Shown here: piece by piece, positions 32,741 through 43,015 of the stretch
How the letters are laid out: the number at the start of each line of letters is the position of its first letter
Position numbering within the stretch: position 1 is the stretch's first letter
Made by a program: the position numbers and the translations under genes
NCBI RefSeq assembly: GCF_964059165.1
Contig: NZ_OZ060413.1
Location: forward strand, 496,001 to 560,000
Direction: 5' to 3'
DNA length: 64,000 nt
DNA from: Buchnera aphidicola (Cavariella theobaldi)
GTDB taxonomy: Bacteria > Pseudomonadota > Gammaproteobacteria > Enterobacterales > Enterobacteriaceae
The notes under the pieces: generated by a model
The model's database searches: none
What the model saw: the letters and a program-made list of their open reading frames with translations, nothing else
Told to the model about the DNA's origin: nothing

Positions 32741-33982
32741 CTATTCATTTTCAACTTCTTCAAGCATATTTGTTCCATATTCCATATCAGATAATCTAAA
32801 ATATTTTGCAATAGTTTGCGCTATATCACAAAAAGTTTTTCGATGACCTAATGAACTAATTTTTATGTTTGGAGAGTATAATAATATGGGAACATATTCT
32901 CGAGTATGATCTGTGCCTTTCCAAGTTGGATCACAACCATGATCTGCAGTAATAATAAGTAAATCGTCTTTTTTAACATTTTTAATTATATCAGGCAATC
33001 TAGAATCAAAAAATTCTAAACCTTTAGCATAACCAGAAACGTCTCGACGATGCCCCCATAAAGAATCAAAATCTACAAAATTAGTGCAAACGATGGTATT
33101 ATTTTGTGCCAATTTCATTTCATTTATAGTTGTATTACACAATTCTGCTAATCCATTCGCTTTTACTGATTTACTAATTCCTACATTCGCATAAATATCA
33201 GATATTTTTCCAATTCCTATAACTTGTCCTTTTTTTTCTTGAATCAATTTTTCCATAACCGTTTTTTGAAAAGGCTTAATAGATAAATCACGTCTATTGC
33301 CGGTGCGTTGAAAACTTAATTTAGTATCACCAATAAAAGGTCTGGCGATCACTCTTGCAATGTTATAATTATACTCATTTAAACGTGCACGAATCACATC
33401 ACATAAATGATAAAGATTAGATAAACCAAATATATCTTCATGACAAGCTACTTGAAAAACAGAATCTGATGAAGTATATATAATCGGTTTTCTTGTTTGA
33501 ATATGTTTTTCACCATAATCAATCAAAATATCTGTACCGGATGCATGACAATTTCCAAGAAAACCTGGCAACTGTAATTTAATTTGAATTTCTTTTAAAA
33601 ATTTTGAAGGAAAACTATTATTTTTTTTTTGAAAATATAGCCACTCACTTAAAACCGGAACTCCTGCAATTTCCCAATGTCCTGAAGTGGTATCTTTACC
33701 AGAAGAAATTTCACTAGCATATCCATAACTGGCTATAATATTCTGGGGATGATTTATACCTAATGGCAATTGACCGGTTGATTGCTTAAAAGATTCTATT
33801 AAACCTAATTTTGATAAATTAGGAAGATATAAATTGCCTTGACGTTGATTATTAGCTTTTCCAAAAAAACATGCTTCCGCTATATGCCCTAAAGTATTAG
33901 ATCCAACATCGTTAAATTTTTCAGCATCACTACTCGAACCTATACCAAAAGAATCTAAAATCATTAAAAAAACTCGTTTCAT
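32741..33982 (-). CDS. deoB: Phosphopentomutase
   Basis: DeoB moves phosphate between C1 and C5 of ribose or deoxyribose, linking nucleoside breakdown by DeoD to the pentose phosphate pathway. The 413-residue product (E. coli 407) has the alkaline-phosphatase-superfamily metal sites [11 protein letters not shown] near the start and [11 protein letters not shown] and [13 protein letters not shown] near the end, plus [10 protein letters not shown] with the phosphorylated threonine. Without deoA or deoC, ribose 1-phosphate is the likely main substrate. Confidence 0.97.
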   Translation of the reverse strand: MKRVFLMILDSFGIGSSSDAEKFNDVGSNTLGHIAEACFFGKANNQRQGNLYLPNLSKLGLIESFKQSTGQLPLGINHPQNIIASYGYASEISSGKDTTSGHWEIAGVPVLSEWLYFQKKNNSFPSKFLKEIQIKLQLPGFLGNCHASGTDILIDYGEKHIQTRKPIIYTSSDSVFQVACHEDIFGLSNLYHLCDVIRARLNEYNYNIARVIARPFIGDTKLSFQRTGNRRDLSIKPFQKTVMEKLIQEKKGQVIGIGKISDIYANVGISKSVKANGLAELCNTTINEMKLAQNNTIVCTNFVDFDSLWGHRRDVSGYAKGLEFFDSRLPDIIKNVKKDDLLIITADHGCDPTWKGTDHTREYVPILLYSPNIKISSLGHRKTFCDIAQTIAKYFRLSDMEYGTNMLEEVENE

Positions 33983-34035
33983 TTTTTATCTCATAACATG
34001 ATATAAAATCAATTTTATTAATATATTTATTAAAA

Positions 34036-35634
34036 TTATAAATTTTCTATTGTGCGATTAAAAAGAATCTCTGGATATTTTTCAATCATTATATTTAAAT
34101 TAATTATACTAGGTGCAAGATATATAAAATTATTGGAGCTATCTAAAGCTACATAAAAACTATGTTGTTTAATAAATAAATCAATATTATCAGTATTTTT
34201 AGAAGAAATCCAACGCGCAAGAATAATATTCACTTTTTTATACATAGCATCTATTTTGTATTCTATTCGTAATCGTTCGATTACTACATCAAATTGCAAT
34301 ACACCAATAGCTCCTAAAATTATATCATTATTATTTAAAGGATAAAAAACTTGAACTGCTCCTTCTTCTGATAATTGAATCAATCCTTTTTTTAATTGTT
34401 TTTTTTGAAGTGGATTATATAAAATAATGGAACGAAACATTTCTGGAGCAAAACTAGGAATACCAAGAAACTTAATTTCTTCACCTTGTGTAAAAGTATC
34501 TCCAATTTTAATGGTTCCATGATTATGTAAGCCAATAACATCACCAGGATAAGCTTTTTCTATTAAAAATCTATCACCTGCTAAAAAAGAAAAGGCATCA
34601 GAAATAATAATATTTTTTTTTCTTCTAACATGTCTTAATTTAATGCCTTTTTTATACTGTCCTGATACTATTCTCATAAATGCTATACGATCGCGGTGTT
34701 TCAAATCCATATTTGCTTGAATTTTAAATATAAAACCAGTAAAATTTTTTTCTTTAGGATCAACTTTACGCATATTACTTTGGCGATACAAGGGAGGAGG
34801 GGCCCATTTAATTAAACTTGTTAAAACATGATTAATACCAAAATTTTTTAATGCACTACCAAAAAAAACAGGTGTCAGACTGCCTTGTAAAAAGCAATTT
34901 TTATCAAATGCAGGATATATTTGATGAATTAATTGTAATTCTTCACATATTTGTAATGATATATTTAGATCCATTTTTTTATTTAAAAAAATATCAGATA
35001 ATTTTGAAAAATGTTCTACAGGAAGAATATTATTTTTTTTATTAATCATTTTGACATATAAATGCATCGCTTTATCATAAATATGATATACACCTTGAAA
35101 ATTTTTACCACAACTAATAGGCCATGTAATAGGTAAACAAGTTAATTTTAATTCTTTTTCGATTTGATCTAAAAGATCTATAGCATTAAGACTATCACGA
35201 TCTAATTTATTAATAAAAGTAATAATAGGAGTCTTATTTAACTGAGTAATACTAATTAACTTACGCGTTCTTTCTTCTATTCCTTTTGCAGCATCAATGA
35301 CAACTAAACAACAATCTACAGCTGTAAGAATACGATATGTATCCTCTGAAAAATCTTCATGTCCAGGAGTATCTAATAAGTTTATTAAAATATTTTTATA
35401 AGTAAATTGCATAATAGAAGTAGTAACAGAGATACCTCGCGCTTTTTCAATGCTCATCCAATCCGATTTTGCAAATTTTTTATTACCTCGCCCTTTAATA
35501 GTCCCGGAAGTCCGAATCATTTTACCTAAAAAAAGCATTTTTTCAGTAATAGTGGTTTTTCCAGCATCAGGATGAGAAATAATCGCAAACGTACGTCTTC
35601 TATTTAATTCTATTTCATCATTTATATTAAACAT
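34036..35634 (-). CDS. prfC: Peptide chain release factor 3
   Basis: RF3 is a GTPase that removes RF1 and RF2 from the ribosome after termination. The 532-residue product (E. coli 529) has RRTFAIISHPDAGKTTITEK, KARGISVTTS, LLDTPGHEDFSEDTYR and FINKLDRD, then GFIFKIQANMD in domain II and LQFDVVIERLR in domain III. It lies 54 bases upstream of deoB on the same strand. prfC is not essential in E. coli, so its survival here is of note. Confidence 0.97.
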   Translation of the reverse strand: MFNINDEIELNRRRTFAIISHPDAGKTTITEKMLFLGKMIRTSGTIKGRGNKKFAKSDWMSIEKARGISVTTSIMQFTYKNILINLLDTPGHEDFSEDTYRILTAVDCCLVVIDAAKGIEERTRKLISITQLNKTPIITFINKLDRDSLNAIDLLDQIEKELKLTCLPITWPISCGKNFQGVYHIYDKAMHLYVKMINKKNNILPVEHFSKLSDIFLNKKMDLNISLQICEELQLIHQIYPAFDKNCFLQGSLTPVFFGSALKNFGINHVLTSLIKWAPPPLYRQSNMRKVDPKEKNFTGFIFKIQANMDLKHRDRIAFMRIVSGQYKKGIKLRHVRRKKNIIISDAFSFLAGDRFLIEKAYPGDVIGLHNHGTIKIGDTFTQGEEIKFLGIPSFAPEMFRSIILYNPLQKKQLKKGLIQLSEEGAVQVFYPLNNNDIILGAIGVLQFDVVIERLRIEYKIDAMYKKVNIILARWISSKNTDNIDLFIKQHSFYVALDSSNNFIYLAPSIINLNIMIEKYPEILFNRTIENL

Positions 35635-35981
35635 ATATACTCATTAAAAATATTTTAATATGACGTTTATTTATATATAGTATGTATAAATATTTTGATT
35701 AATATACGGATTAAAAAATTATATGATATAATTACACATAAAATTTTTTATTATTTGTTTTAAATAATTATATTAAAATATAAATATCGTATTATATTTT
35801 ATAATAAAATATATGTCATATAAGAATAATATTTACAAAAATGTTATAATTAATATATTGTATTAAAGATAATAAATACAAGATAAAATAATTAAAAAAT
35901 ATCATATTAAAGATTGAAAAAAACTAACCGAATAATTTATTATACATAATAACAAATATAATTTTAAATCAATGATAAATA
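35635..35981. other. 347-base A/T spacer between prfC and nfuA
   Basis: Both neighbours are on the minus strand and come from distant E. coli map positions, so this is an ancestral rearrangement junction. I see no gene, tRNA, strong hairpin or two-box promoter in it. Confidence 0.55.
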
Positions 35982-36557
35982 TTAATAGAAAGAATGATTT
36001 CCATGAAAATGTTCTGTACTATCCACAATTTTTTTTAATTCAGGAAAATTTAACATTAATTTTTTTTCAATCATTTCTTTTAAGGTAATTTTACTCATCG
36101 AACAACCATTACAACCACCATAAAACCGTATAAACACAATATTATCTTGATCAATTTTTAATAATTCAACACGACCACGATGAGATAATAAATAAGGATT
36201 AATTTCTTTCTGTAAAAAATTTTCAACTTTTTTCTCTAATACAGAATATTTTTTTAAATTATTAGTTTTTGCATAAGGTGCTTTGAAAGTTAATTGCGAC
36301 CCTAATTTATCGGTAATAAGGTCAATTTCGGCATTCTTGAAATATGGTGAAAGAGATCTGTCAACATAAATATAAAAATTTTTATATTTTAATTTAATAT
36401 CTGATAACTCAACTTCATGCTGTAAACAATACGCAACACCACATTCAGCATAAGAAGTTCCAGGATTTGTAATAAATGCACGTATATGAGTTCCAATGGG
36501 TTCTGTTGATAAAAGTGATAAAAAATGATTTTGTGCATTCAAAGAAACAGTAATCAT
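35982..36557 (-). CDS. nfuA: Fe-S biogenesis protein NfuA
   Basis: NfuA carries Fe-S clusters to target enzymes. The 191 residues equal the E. coli length. The N-terminal half is a degenerate A-type scaffold domain; the C-terminal Nfu domain has [11 protein letters not shown] with the CxxC pair that binds a 4Fe-4S cluster between two subunits. In E. coli it is next to gntX and bioH; here gntX is gone and bioH diverges 102 bases away. HemW and MutY in this window are possible clients. Confidence 0.96.
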   Translation of the reverse strand: MITVSLNAQNHFLSLLSTEPIGTHIRAFITNPGTSYAECGVAYCLQHEVELSDIKLKYKNFYIYVDRSLSPYFKNAEIDLITDKLGSQLTFKAPYAKTNNLKKYSVLEKKVENFLQKEINPYLLSHRGRVELLKIDQDNIVFIRFYGGCNGCSMSKITLKEMIEKKLMLNFPELKKIVDSTEHFHGNHSFY

Positions 36558-36659
36558 AATAAATTTATTTATATAATATGGATAAAAAAATAATTAATAA
36601 TTTTACTTATATATTAAAGTAAATACAAGTAGAAGATTACATTTTAAAAAATAAAAAAT

Positions 36660-37436
36660 ATGAAAAATTTTTCTTGGAAAATTACAGGAACTGGCAAAAT
36701 TAATTTAATTCTATTACATGGCTGGGGAATAAACTCAAAAATATGGTATTATATTGTACAAGAATTAAAAATTTTTTTTAAAATACATTTAATTGATTTT
36801 CCTGGATTCGGAAAAAACAAAAATTTACACCCCTTGCATATTGACGATATTATCAATTTATTACATACTTATATGCCAAAAAATGCTATCTGGATAGGAT
36901 GGTCTATAGGTGGTCTCATTGCAAGTCAATACGCATTGAAATACCCTATGAATATTTTAGGAATTATTACTGTATCTTCTTCACCTTGTTTTTTATCAAA
37001 GAAAAATTGGCCTGGGATAAAAAAAAATTTTTTAGATATTTTATGTAAAAATCTGATAACAAATTATTATAAAACAATAAACAATTTTTTATCTTATAAT
37101 ACTATTCATACATTGCAATCGACGCAAGAAATAAATATATTAAAAAATATATTGCTTTCACAACCAAAACCTTCTTTAAATACAATAAAATATGGTTTAA
37201 ACACATTATGTACAAGTGATTTGTGTTTACAAATAAGATATATTAAAAAACCTTTTTTACGAATATATGGCAATCTTGATGTTTTGGTACCTATAAAAAT
37301 AGCATATATATTAAATAATCAATGTTTATATTCCAGCTCTATTATCATAAATAATGCCAGTCATTTACCTTTTATTTCACATAAAAAAATTTTTTGTTTA
37401 TATTTGTTAAAATTTGTAAAAAAAATTACTGACTAA
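36660..37436 (+). CDS. bioH: Pimeloyl-ACP methyl ester esterase
   Basis: BioH cleaves the methyl ester of pimeloyl-ACP to end the BioC/BioH route to the biotin side chain. The 258-residue product (E. coli 256) is an alpha/beta hydrolase with LLHGWGINS, the nucleophile elbow GWSIGG (Ser82, same position as in E. coli), YGNLDVLVP with the acidic residue and ASHLPF with the histidine. It diverges from nfuA. bioC is not in this window, so whether the full pathway exists cannot be judged. Confidence 0.93.
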   Translation: MKNFSWKITGTGKINLILLHGWGINSKIWYYIVQELKIFFKIHLIDFPGFGKNKNLHPLHIDDIINLLHTYMPKNAIWIGWSIGGLIASQYALKYPMNILGIITVSSSPCFLSKKNWPGIKKNFLDILCKNLITNYYKTINNFLSYNTIHTLQSTQEINILKNILLSQPKPSLNTIKYGLNTLCTSDLCLQIRYIKKPFLRIYGNLDVLVPIKIAYILNNQCLYSSSIIINNASHLPFISHKKIFCLYLLKFVKKITD

Positions 37437-37448
37437 CATCGTAATATG

Positions 37449-37468
37449 GCCCCAAACAATATTGGGGC
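37449..37468. terminator. Hairpin between convergent bioH and ssb
   Basis: GCCCCAA and TTGGGGC form a perfect 7-bp stem with a 6-base loop, 13 bases after the bioH stop and 31 bases from the ssb stop. The G/C content stands out against the A/T surroundings. T runs are weak on both sides, but the convergent position supports a shared terminator. Confidence 0.65.
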
Positions 37469-37498
37469 TTGTAAAATCATAAAATTAAAAAAATAATT

Positions 37499-38014
37499 TT
37501 AAAATGGAATGTCGTCATCAAAATCTATTTCCGAAGATGTATTTAATAATGATTTATCATCTTTATATTGCTCTTCATGTTTTAACGTATTATTTTTTTC
37601 TAATTTTTTAGATTTCAATCTTTTAGTTTGACTATCATTGGATGCAAAAGAATTTGAACTGGTATTTCGATTACCAAGCATTTGCATTGTACCTCCAATA
37701 TTAACAATTACTTCTGTAGTATATCGTTCTAAGCCATTTTGATCTTGCCACTTTCTTGTTTGCAAAGATCCTTCAATATAAACTTGAGAACCTTTTCGAA
37801 GATATTCGCCAGCGATTTCGGCTAATTTTCCAAATAAAACAATCCTATGCCACTCAGTTTTTTCTTTGTTCTCCCCAGAATTTTTGTCTTTCCAATTTTC
37901 GGAAGTAGCTAGCGTCATATTAACAACGGCATTTCCATTTGGCATATAACGCACTTCAGGATCTTGTCCCAAGTGACCGATTAAAATAACTTTATTTACA
38001 CCTCGACTCGCCAT
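37499..38014 (-). CDS. ssb: Single-stranded DNA-binding protein
   Basis: SSB coats single-stranded DNA in replication and repair. The 171-residue product (E. coli 178) has the OB-fold start [39 protein letters not shown] and [19 protein letters not shown], a shortened linker rich in Asn/Ser/Lys, and the acidic tip DFDDDIPF that binds partner proteins. The intact tip implies that its contacts with repair and replication proteins still matter. Confidence 0.98.
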   Translation of the reverse strand: MASRGVNKVILIGHLGQDPEVRYMPNGNAVVNMTLATSENWKDKNSGENKEKTEWHRIVLFGKLAEIAGEYLRKGSQVYIEGSLQTRKWQDQNGLERYTTEVIVNIGGTMQMLGNRNTSSNSFASNDSQTKRLKSKKLEKNNTLKHEEQYKDDKSLLNTSSEIDFDDDIPF

Positions 38015-38052
38015 AATACAAACTCCATTTCTAAAACTTTAATATTTATATA

Positions 38053-38082
38053 TTGACAATAAAATTTTAAAATTAATTAATA
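38053..38082 (+). promoter_or_regulatory. Possible dusA promoter
   Basis: A perfect TTGACA (38053-38058) lies in the spacer between the divergent ssb and dusA genes. At 18 bases downstream is TTAATA; ATTAAT fits at 17. The -10 match is mediocre and the start codon lies over 100 bases further on. Confidence 0.4.
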
Positions 38083-38189
38083 TACAAAAAACATCAATAT
38101 ATAATATATACTAAAATAGTTTTTATAATAAAACATTAAATTTTACATTATGAGAATATTTTATTTAAAATATTTCACATTTCTATTAT

Positions 38190-39218
38190 ATGAATTCTAT
38201 AAATAAATTTTATAATCATGAATACACTAAAAAAAAAGTAAATACAAATTATCACCGTTTTTCTATTGCACCTATGTTGAATTATACAGATAAAGACTGT
38301 CGGTATTTTTATCGTCAAATGACAAAAAAATCTTTACTATATACTGAAATGATTACTACTAATTCTATTTTAAATAAAAAAATAGAAAAATTAATATATA
38401 ATCGTCCTGTTGAAAACCCAATTTCCATACAGTTGGCCGGTAGAAATCCTATAGATTTTGCAAAATGCGCTCAAATTGCTAGCATGATGGGATATAATGA
38501 AATAAATTTAAATATTGGTTGTCCTTCTATAAATATGCAAAAAGCCGGCTATGGTGTATGTTTAATGAAAGAACCACATGTAGTTATAAGCTGTATCAAT
38601 GCCATTGATAATACTGTTAACCTTCCTATTAGCATTAAAATTCGAACTGGTGTTGATGATAAAATCAGTTATTTTTTTCTTAAAGACTTTATTAACAAAA
38701 TTTCTACAAATACTAATTGTAAAATTTTTATTATTCATGCTCGTGCAGCATGGTTATTAGGAATAAATACAAGACAAAATAGAAATTTACCCAAATTGCA
38801 ATATCATTTTGTATATCAAATTAAACAGGATTTTCCACATTTAAAAATTGTTATCAATGGAGGAATCAATTCTCTAAAAGAAGCAATAATGCATTTATCC
38901 CATGTTGACGGAGTTATGCTTGGACGTGCAATTTACAAAAATCCCTCCATTTTAACAACTGTAGATCAAAAAATATTTTATTGTAAAAATAAAAATTACG
39001 ATATTATTCAATCTATAAAAAATATGCTTCCTTATATTGAAAAAAATATACTTATAAAAAAGTTTAATAAAAAAATTTTTAAACATATGTCAGGCGCATT
39101 TTATAACTCACCAGGCTCACAGATATGGAAAAAAAAAATAAACGCACTACAAAAAGAAAATAACATAAAATCAGAAATCAATAAAACACTAGCATTAATA
39201 TCTATTTTATACAATTAA
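38190..39218 (+). CDS. dusA: tRNA-dihydrouridine(20/20a) synthase
   Basis: DusA reduces uridines 20 and 20a in the D-loop of tRNAs with FMN and NADPH. The 342-residue product (E. coli about 345) has the FMN-binding FSIAPMLNYTDKDCRYF near the start, INLNIGCPS with the catalytic cysteine at residue 111, then KIRTGVDD, IHARAAWL and NGGINS. DVDGVMLGRA-like VDGVMLGRAIYKNP is the phosphate-binding loop. It precedes dnaB on the same strand. Confidence 0.95.
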   Translation: MNSINKFYNHEYTKKKVNTNYHRFSIAPMLNYTDKDCRYFYRQMTKKSLLYTEMITTNSILNKKIEKLIYNRPVENPISIQLAGRNPIDFAKCAQIASMMGYNEINLNIGCPSINMQKAGYGVCLMKEPHVVISCINAIDNTVNLPISIKIRTGVDDKISYFFLKDFINKISTNTNCKIFIIHARAAWLLGINTRQNRNLPKLQYHFVYQIKQDFPHLKIVINGGINSLKEAIMHLSHVDGVMLGRAIYKNPSILTTVDQKIFYCKNKNYDIIQSIKNMLPYIEKNILIKKFNKKIFKHMSGAFYNSPGSQIWKKKINALQKENNIKSEINKTLALISILYN

Positions 39219-39360
39219 TTACACTATTTAAATTAGTATTATTAAAAATAATATTACAAGATATAGAAATCAATATAAATGCTGTTTACAAAATATAACG
39301 GTTGTAATGTTACGATGTAATTTCAAGATCATTTAATAAATACTGGTATATGCAATAAAT

Positions 39361-40740
39361 ATGGCTAAAAATAAATTATATATAAATCAAATTAACAGAT
39401 TAAAAATTCCGCCTCATTCTTTAGAAGCTGAACAATCTGTTTTAGGTGGTTTAATGTTAGATAATGAACAATGGGATATTGTATCAGAGCATGTGGTTGC
39501 AGATGATTTTTTTAGCAAACCCCATCGTTTAATATTTCAAGAAATGCAAAAATTATTAGATCTTGGACATCCTATTGATTTAATTACACTTTCTGAATCT
39601 TTAGAACAAAAAGGCAAATTAGAAAGTGTAGGTCGATTTTCTTACTTGGCTGAATTATCAAAAAATACTCCCAGCACAGCAAATATTACAGCATATGCGG
39701 ATATAGTAAGAGAACGTGCAATAGTAAGAGAAATGATATCAGTGGCTAATAAAATAGCAAATGCAGGATATGATACAAAAGGTCGAAAAAGTGAGGAACT
39801 TTTAGATTATGCTGAATCTAGTGTTTTTAAAATTGCAGAAAAAAGATTTAAAAAAGATTCTGGACCAAAAAATGTTGAACAAATACTTGATCAAACAGTG
39901 GCTAGTATTGAAAAATTATTTTTATCACCTCATGATGGGGTTACAGGAATTAATACAGGTTACCATGATTTAAATAAAAAAACATCAGGCTTACAACCAT
40001 CTGAATTAATTATCATTGCTGCTAGACCTTCTATGGGAAAAACAACATTTGCTATGAATTTATGTGAAAATGCTGCGATGATTTATGACAAACCCGTCTT
40101 AATTTTTAGTTTAGAAATGCCTGGAGAACAGATAATGATGCGTATGCTTGCATCTTTATCAAGAGTTAATCAAACACGCATTCGCACAGGAAAACTCAAT
40201 GATGAAGATTGGTCACGTATGTCAGGTACAATTAATGTATTATTAAAAAAGAAAAATATTTATATTGATGATTCTTCCGCTTTAACTCCTAGTGAAGTGC
40301 GTTCTCGAGCCCGTCGTATCTATCGCGAACATAATGGATTGACTTTAATTATGGTTGATTATTTACAATTAATGAGAGTACCATCTCTATCCGATAATCG
40401 TACGTTAGAAATTGCGGAAATTTCAAGAATGTTAAAATCACTAGCTAAAGAATTGCAAGTTCCTGTCATCGCATTATCACAATTGAATCGTTCTTTAGAG
40501 CAAAGATCAGATAAAAGACCAGTTAATTCAGATTTAAGAGAGTCAGGTTCACTAGAACAAGATGCTGATTTAATTATGTTTATATATCGTGATGAGATTT
40601 ATCATGAAAATAGCGATTTTAAAGGAGTGGCTGAAATTATTATAGGAAAACAAAGAAATGGACCTATTGGTACAGTATGCTTAACATTTAATGGGCATTG
40701 GTCTCGATTTGATAATTATTCAGGTTCTAAATATGATTAA
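39361..40740 (+). CDS. dnaB: Replicative DNA helicase
   Basis: DnaB is the hexameric helicase at the replication fork. The 459-residue product (E. coli 471) has the N-terminal domain with PPHSLEAEQSVLGGLM, a linker helix, and the RecA-like domain with Walker A ARPSMGKTTFAMN, FSLEMPGEQIMMRM, Walker B IMVDYLQLM and the SDLRESGSLEQDADLI region. Its N-terminus is 12 or so residues shorter than in E. coli. In E. coli alr separates dnaB from other genes; here it stands after dusA. Confidence 0.98.
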   Translation: MAKNKLYINQINRLKIPPHSLEAEQSVLGGLMLDNEQWDIVSEHVVADDFFSKPHRLIFQEMQKLLDLGHPIDLITLSESLEQKGKLESVGRFSYLAELSKNTPSTANITAYADIVRERAIVREMISVANKIANAGYDTKGRKSEELLDYAESSVFKIAEKRFKKDSGPKNVEQILDQTVASIEKLFLSPHDGVTGINTGYHDLNKKTSGLQPSELIIIAARPSMGKTTFAMNLCENAAMIYDKPVLIFSLEMPGEQIMMRMLASLSRVNQTRIRTGKLNDEDWSRMSGTINVLLKKKNIYIDDSSALTPSEVRSRARRIYREHNGLTLIMVDYLQLMRVPSLSDNRTLEIAEISRMLKSLAKELQVPVIALSQLNRSLEQRSDKRPVNSDLRESGSLEQDADLIMFIYRDEIYHENSDFKGVAEIIIGKQRNGPIGTVCLTFNGHWSRFDNYSGSKYD

Positions 40741-40885
40741 AATCATATCACATATAAGAAATATTTTCGAATATTATAAAAGATAATAAATATAATTTTA
40801 GTTGACTAAAAAGTATTAGTTTTGAATAATAACATATATTAAATATCTATTGTTAATGATTATGATAATACAAAAAAATAAAAAA

Positions 40886-41839
40886 ATGCGCTTAAAAATT
40901 GGTATAGTGATGGATTCTATTTCTTCCATTAATATTGAAAAAGACTCTAGTTTTGCCATTTTACTTGAAGCACAAAATAGAGGTCATGATATTTATTATA
41001 TGGAGATAAATGATTTGTATTTATTCAATGAACAAGCTTTTTCTAAAGTACGTTTATTACAAATTAAAAAAAATAAAAATAAATGGTTTGAATTTACAAA
41101 ACAGAAAGATATTAAACTAAATGATCTACATGCTATTTTTATGCGTAAAGATCCTCCATTTAATACTGAGTTTATTTATGCTACTTACATCCTTGAAAAT
41201 GCTGAAAAAAATGGTGTTATGATTATTAATAAACCTCAAAGTTTACGAAACTATAATGAAAAAATATTTATATCATTCTTTCCCGAACTGATTCCTAATA
41301 CTTTAGTTACAAGGAATATAAACAGAATACAAACATTTTGGCAAAAAAACAAAGACATTATTTTAAAACCACTTGATGCCATGGGAGGCAATAGCATTTT
41401 TCGGATTCAGAAAAATGATCCAAATTTTTCTGTTATCGCAGAAACTATGACTCATTACGAAAAAAAATACTGTATGGCACAAACTTATCTGCCAGATATT
41501 AAATATGGTGATAAAAGAATTTTAATCATTAATGGAAATCCTATACCTTGGTGTCTCAATAGAATTCCAAAAAAGGGTGAAACAAGAGCTAATCTAGCAG
41601 CTGGTGGATTGCCACAAATACAAAAATTAACTGAAAAAGATTGGGAAATTTCTCATCTTGTCTCCCCTTTTTTGAAAAAAAAAGGATTAATTTTTGTCGG
41701 ATTAGATGTTATCGGGGATAAATTAACAGAAATAAATATTACTAGTCCTACAGGAATTTGTGAAATTGAATCAAAAAAAAATATTTCTATTACAGGTATG
41801 CTAATTGATTATATAGAAAAAAAAATACATAAAAGATAA
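40886..41839 (+). CDS. gshB: Glutathione synthetase
   Basis: GshB adds glycine to gamma-glutamylcysteine with ATP. The 317-residue product (E. coli 316) is an ATP-grasp enzyme: KIGIVMDSISSINIEKDSSF at the start, FMRKDPPFNTEFIYATYIL, the ATP-binding ILKPLDAMGG and the metal-binding LTEINITSPTGI. I chose the ATG at 40886 because it gives the family N-terminus; four earlier in-frame ATG/GTG-type starts reach 40850. It starts a cluster gshB-ruvX-yggS-hemW; E. coli yqgE between gshB and ruvX is gone. Confidence 0.95.
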   Translation: MRLKIGIVMDSISSINIEKDSSFAILLEAQNRGHDIYYMEINDLYLFNEQAFSKVRLLQIKKNKNKWFEFTKQKDIKLNDLHAIFMRKDPPFNTEFIYATYILENAEKNGVMIINKPQSLRNYNEKIFISFFPELIPNTLVTRNINRIQTFWQKNKDIILKPLDAMGGNSIFRIQKNDPNFSVIAETMTHYEKKYCMAQTYLPDIKYGDKRILIINGNPIPWCLNRIPKKGETRANLAAGGLPQIQKLTEKDWEISHLVSPFLKKKGLIFVGLDVIGDKLTEINITSPTGICEIESKKNISITGMLIDYIEKKIHKR

Positions 41840-41843
41840 AATT

Positions 41844-42254
41844 ATGATAATATTAGCATTTGATTTTGGAACAAAAAAAATGGGAGTAGCTGTAGGAGAG
41901 CAAATAATTAAAAAAGCTCGCGCATTAAGTGTATTATCTATGAAAAATGGACAGCCCGATTGGATAATTATAAAAAAATTATTAAAATATTGGGATCCTA
42001 AAATAATTATTGTTGGTCTTCCGTTAAATATTAATGGTACAAAACAAAATATTACACAACAATCAGAAATATTTGCCTGTAAAATACAACACAAATTCAA
42101 TATACCTGTAGAAATGCATGATGAACGCTTTACAACAGTTGAAGCAAGATCTATTATTTTTAAAAAAGGAGGGTTTAAAGCATTAAAAAAAAAACGAATA
42201 GATTCTACAGCAGCCGTTATTATATTAGAAAGTTGGTTAGAAAAATTTTCTTAA
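41844..42254 (+). CDS. ruvX: Putative pre-16S rRNA nuclease / Holliday junction resolvase-like (YqgF)
   Basis: The 136-residue product (E. coli YqgF 138) has the RNase H-like core: IILAFDFGTKKMGVAVG with the first acidic residue, VGLPLNINGTKQ, EMHDERFTTVEA and DSTAAVIILESWL with the last acid. E. coli YqgF processes the 16S rRNA 5' end. It follows gshB by 4 bases, so the two are co-translated. Confidence 0.93.
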   Translation: MIILAFDFGTKKMGVAVGEQIIKKARALSVLSMKNGQPDWIIIKKLLKYWDPKIIIVGLPLNINGTKQNITQQSEIFACKIQHKFNIPVEMHDERFTTVEARSIIFKKGGFKALKKKRIDSTAAVIILESWLEKFS

Positions 42255-42294
42255 TAATAATATATCATTATCTTTTTAACAACATGTAAATAAA

Positions 42295-42980
42295 ATGAAT
42301 AATATACAACATAATCTTAATACTTTAAAAAAAAAATTAAGAATATTATTATTAAAAACAATATCACACCTAAAAAAATTACAATTGTAGCAGTAAGTAA
42401 AAAACAAGATATTATTCAAATAAAAAAAGCTATTGCATTGGGACAGTATCAATTTGGAGAAAACTATATTCAAGAAAGTGTAGAAAAAATTCATCAATTA
42501 AAAGATAATAAAAAAATTGTTTGGCATTTTATTGGAAAATTACAATCTAATAAAACAAAAATAGTTGCTGAAAATTTTTCTTGGTGCCAGTCTATTGATC
42601 GAAAAAAAATAGCTGTTTTATTAAATAAGTATCGATCACACAATATGCCTCCTATTAATGTTTTAATACAAATCAATATTTCTAATGAATGCACAAAAAA
42701 TGGTATTAATTCTGCGGACTGCTATTCTCTTGCTCAAATGATTTCATTGATGCCGAATTTAAAATTACGCGGCATTATGGCTCTTCCTTCAAAAAAAAAA
42801 AATATTATAGATAAAAAAATAGATTATACAAAAATTAGTATAATTTTTCACAAATTACAAAAAAAATATAGTTCAATAGATACTTTATCATTGGGTACTA
42901 GCTTTGATATAGAAGAATCATTAATAGCTAATAGTAATATGATAAGAATTGGACATGCTATTTTTAATCATAAAAAATAA
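42295..42980 (+). CDS. yggS: PLP homeostasis protein YggS, interrupted by a one-base frameshift in an A10 run
   Basis: YggS (PLPBP family) binds pyridoxal phosphate and balances its pools. The frame from ATG 42295 encodes MNNIQHNLNTLKKK then hits a stop after 31 codons. The rest (ITIVAVSK, FGENYIQE, WHFIGKLQSNK, INISNE, LSLGTSFDIEE, IRIGHAIF) is in the next frame and has no start codon before the PLP-binding lysine. One extra A in the A10 run (42327-42336) joins them into 228 residues, with the PLP lysine at position 36 exactly as in E. coli. Any product starting at the later ATG or GTG codons lacks this lysine. It is either rescued by slippage or a recent pseudogene. Confidence 0.88.
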
Positions 42981-43015
42981 AAGATATATTCTCGATAGGA
43001 CAGTAAAACAAAAAT

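Noticed and set aside
42276-42694. Minus-strand frames opposite yggS
   Set aside because: Antisense to the conserved YggS sequence, with no family features.
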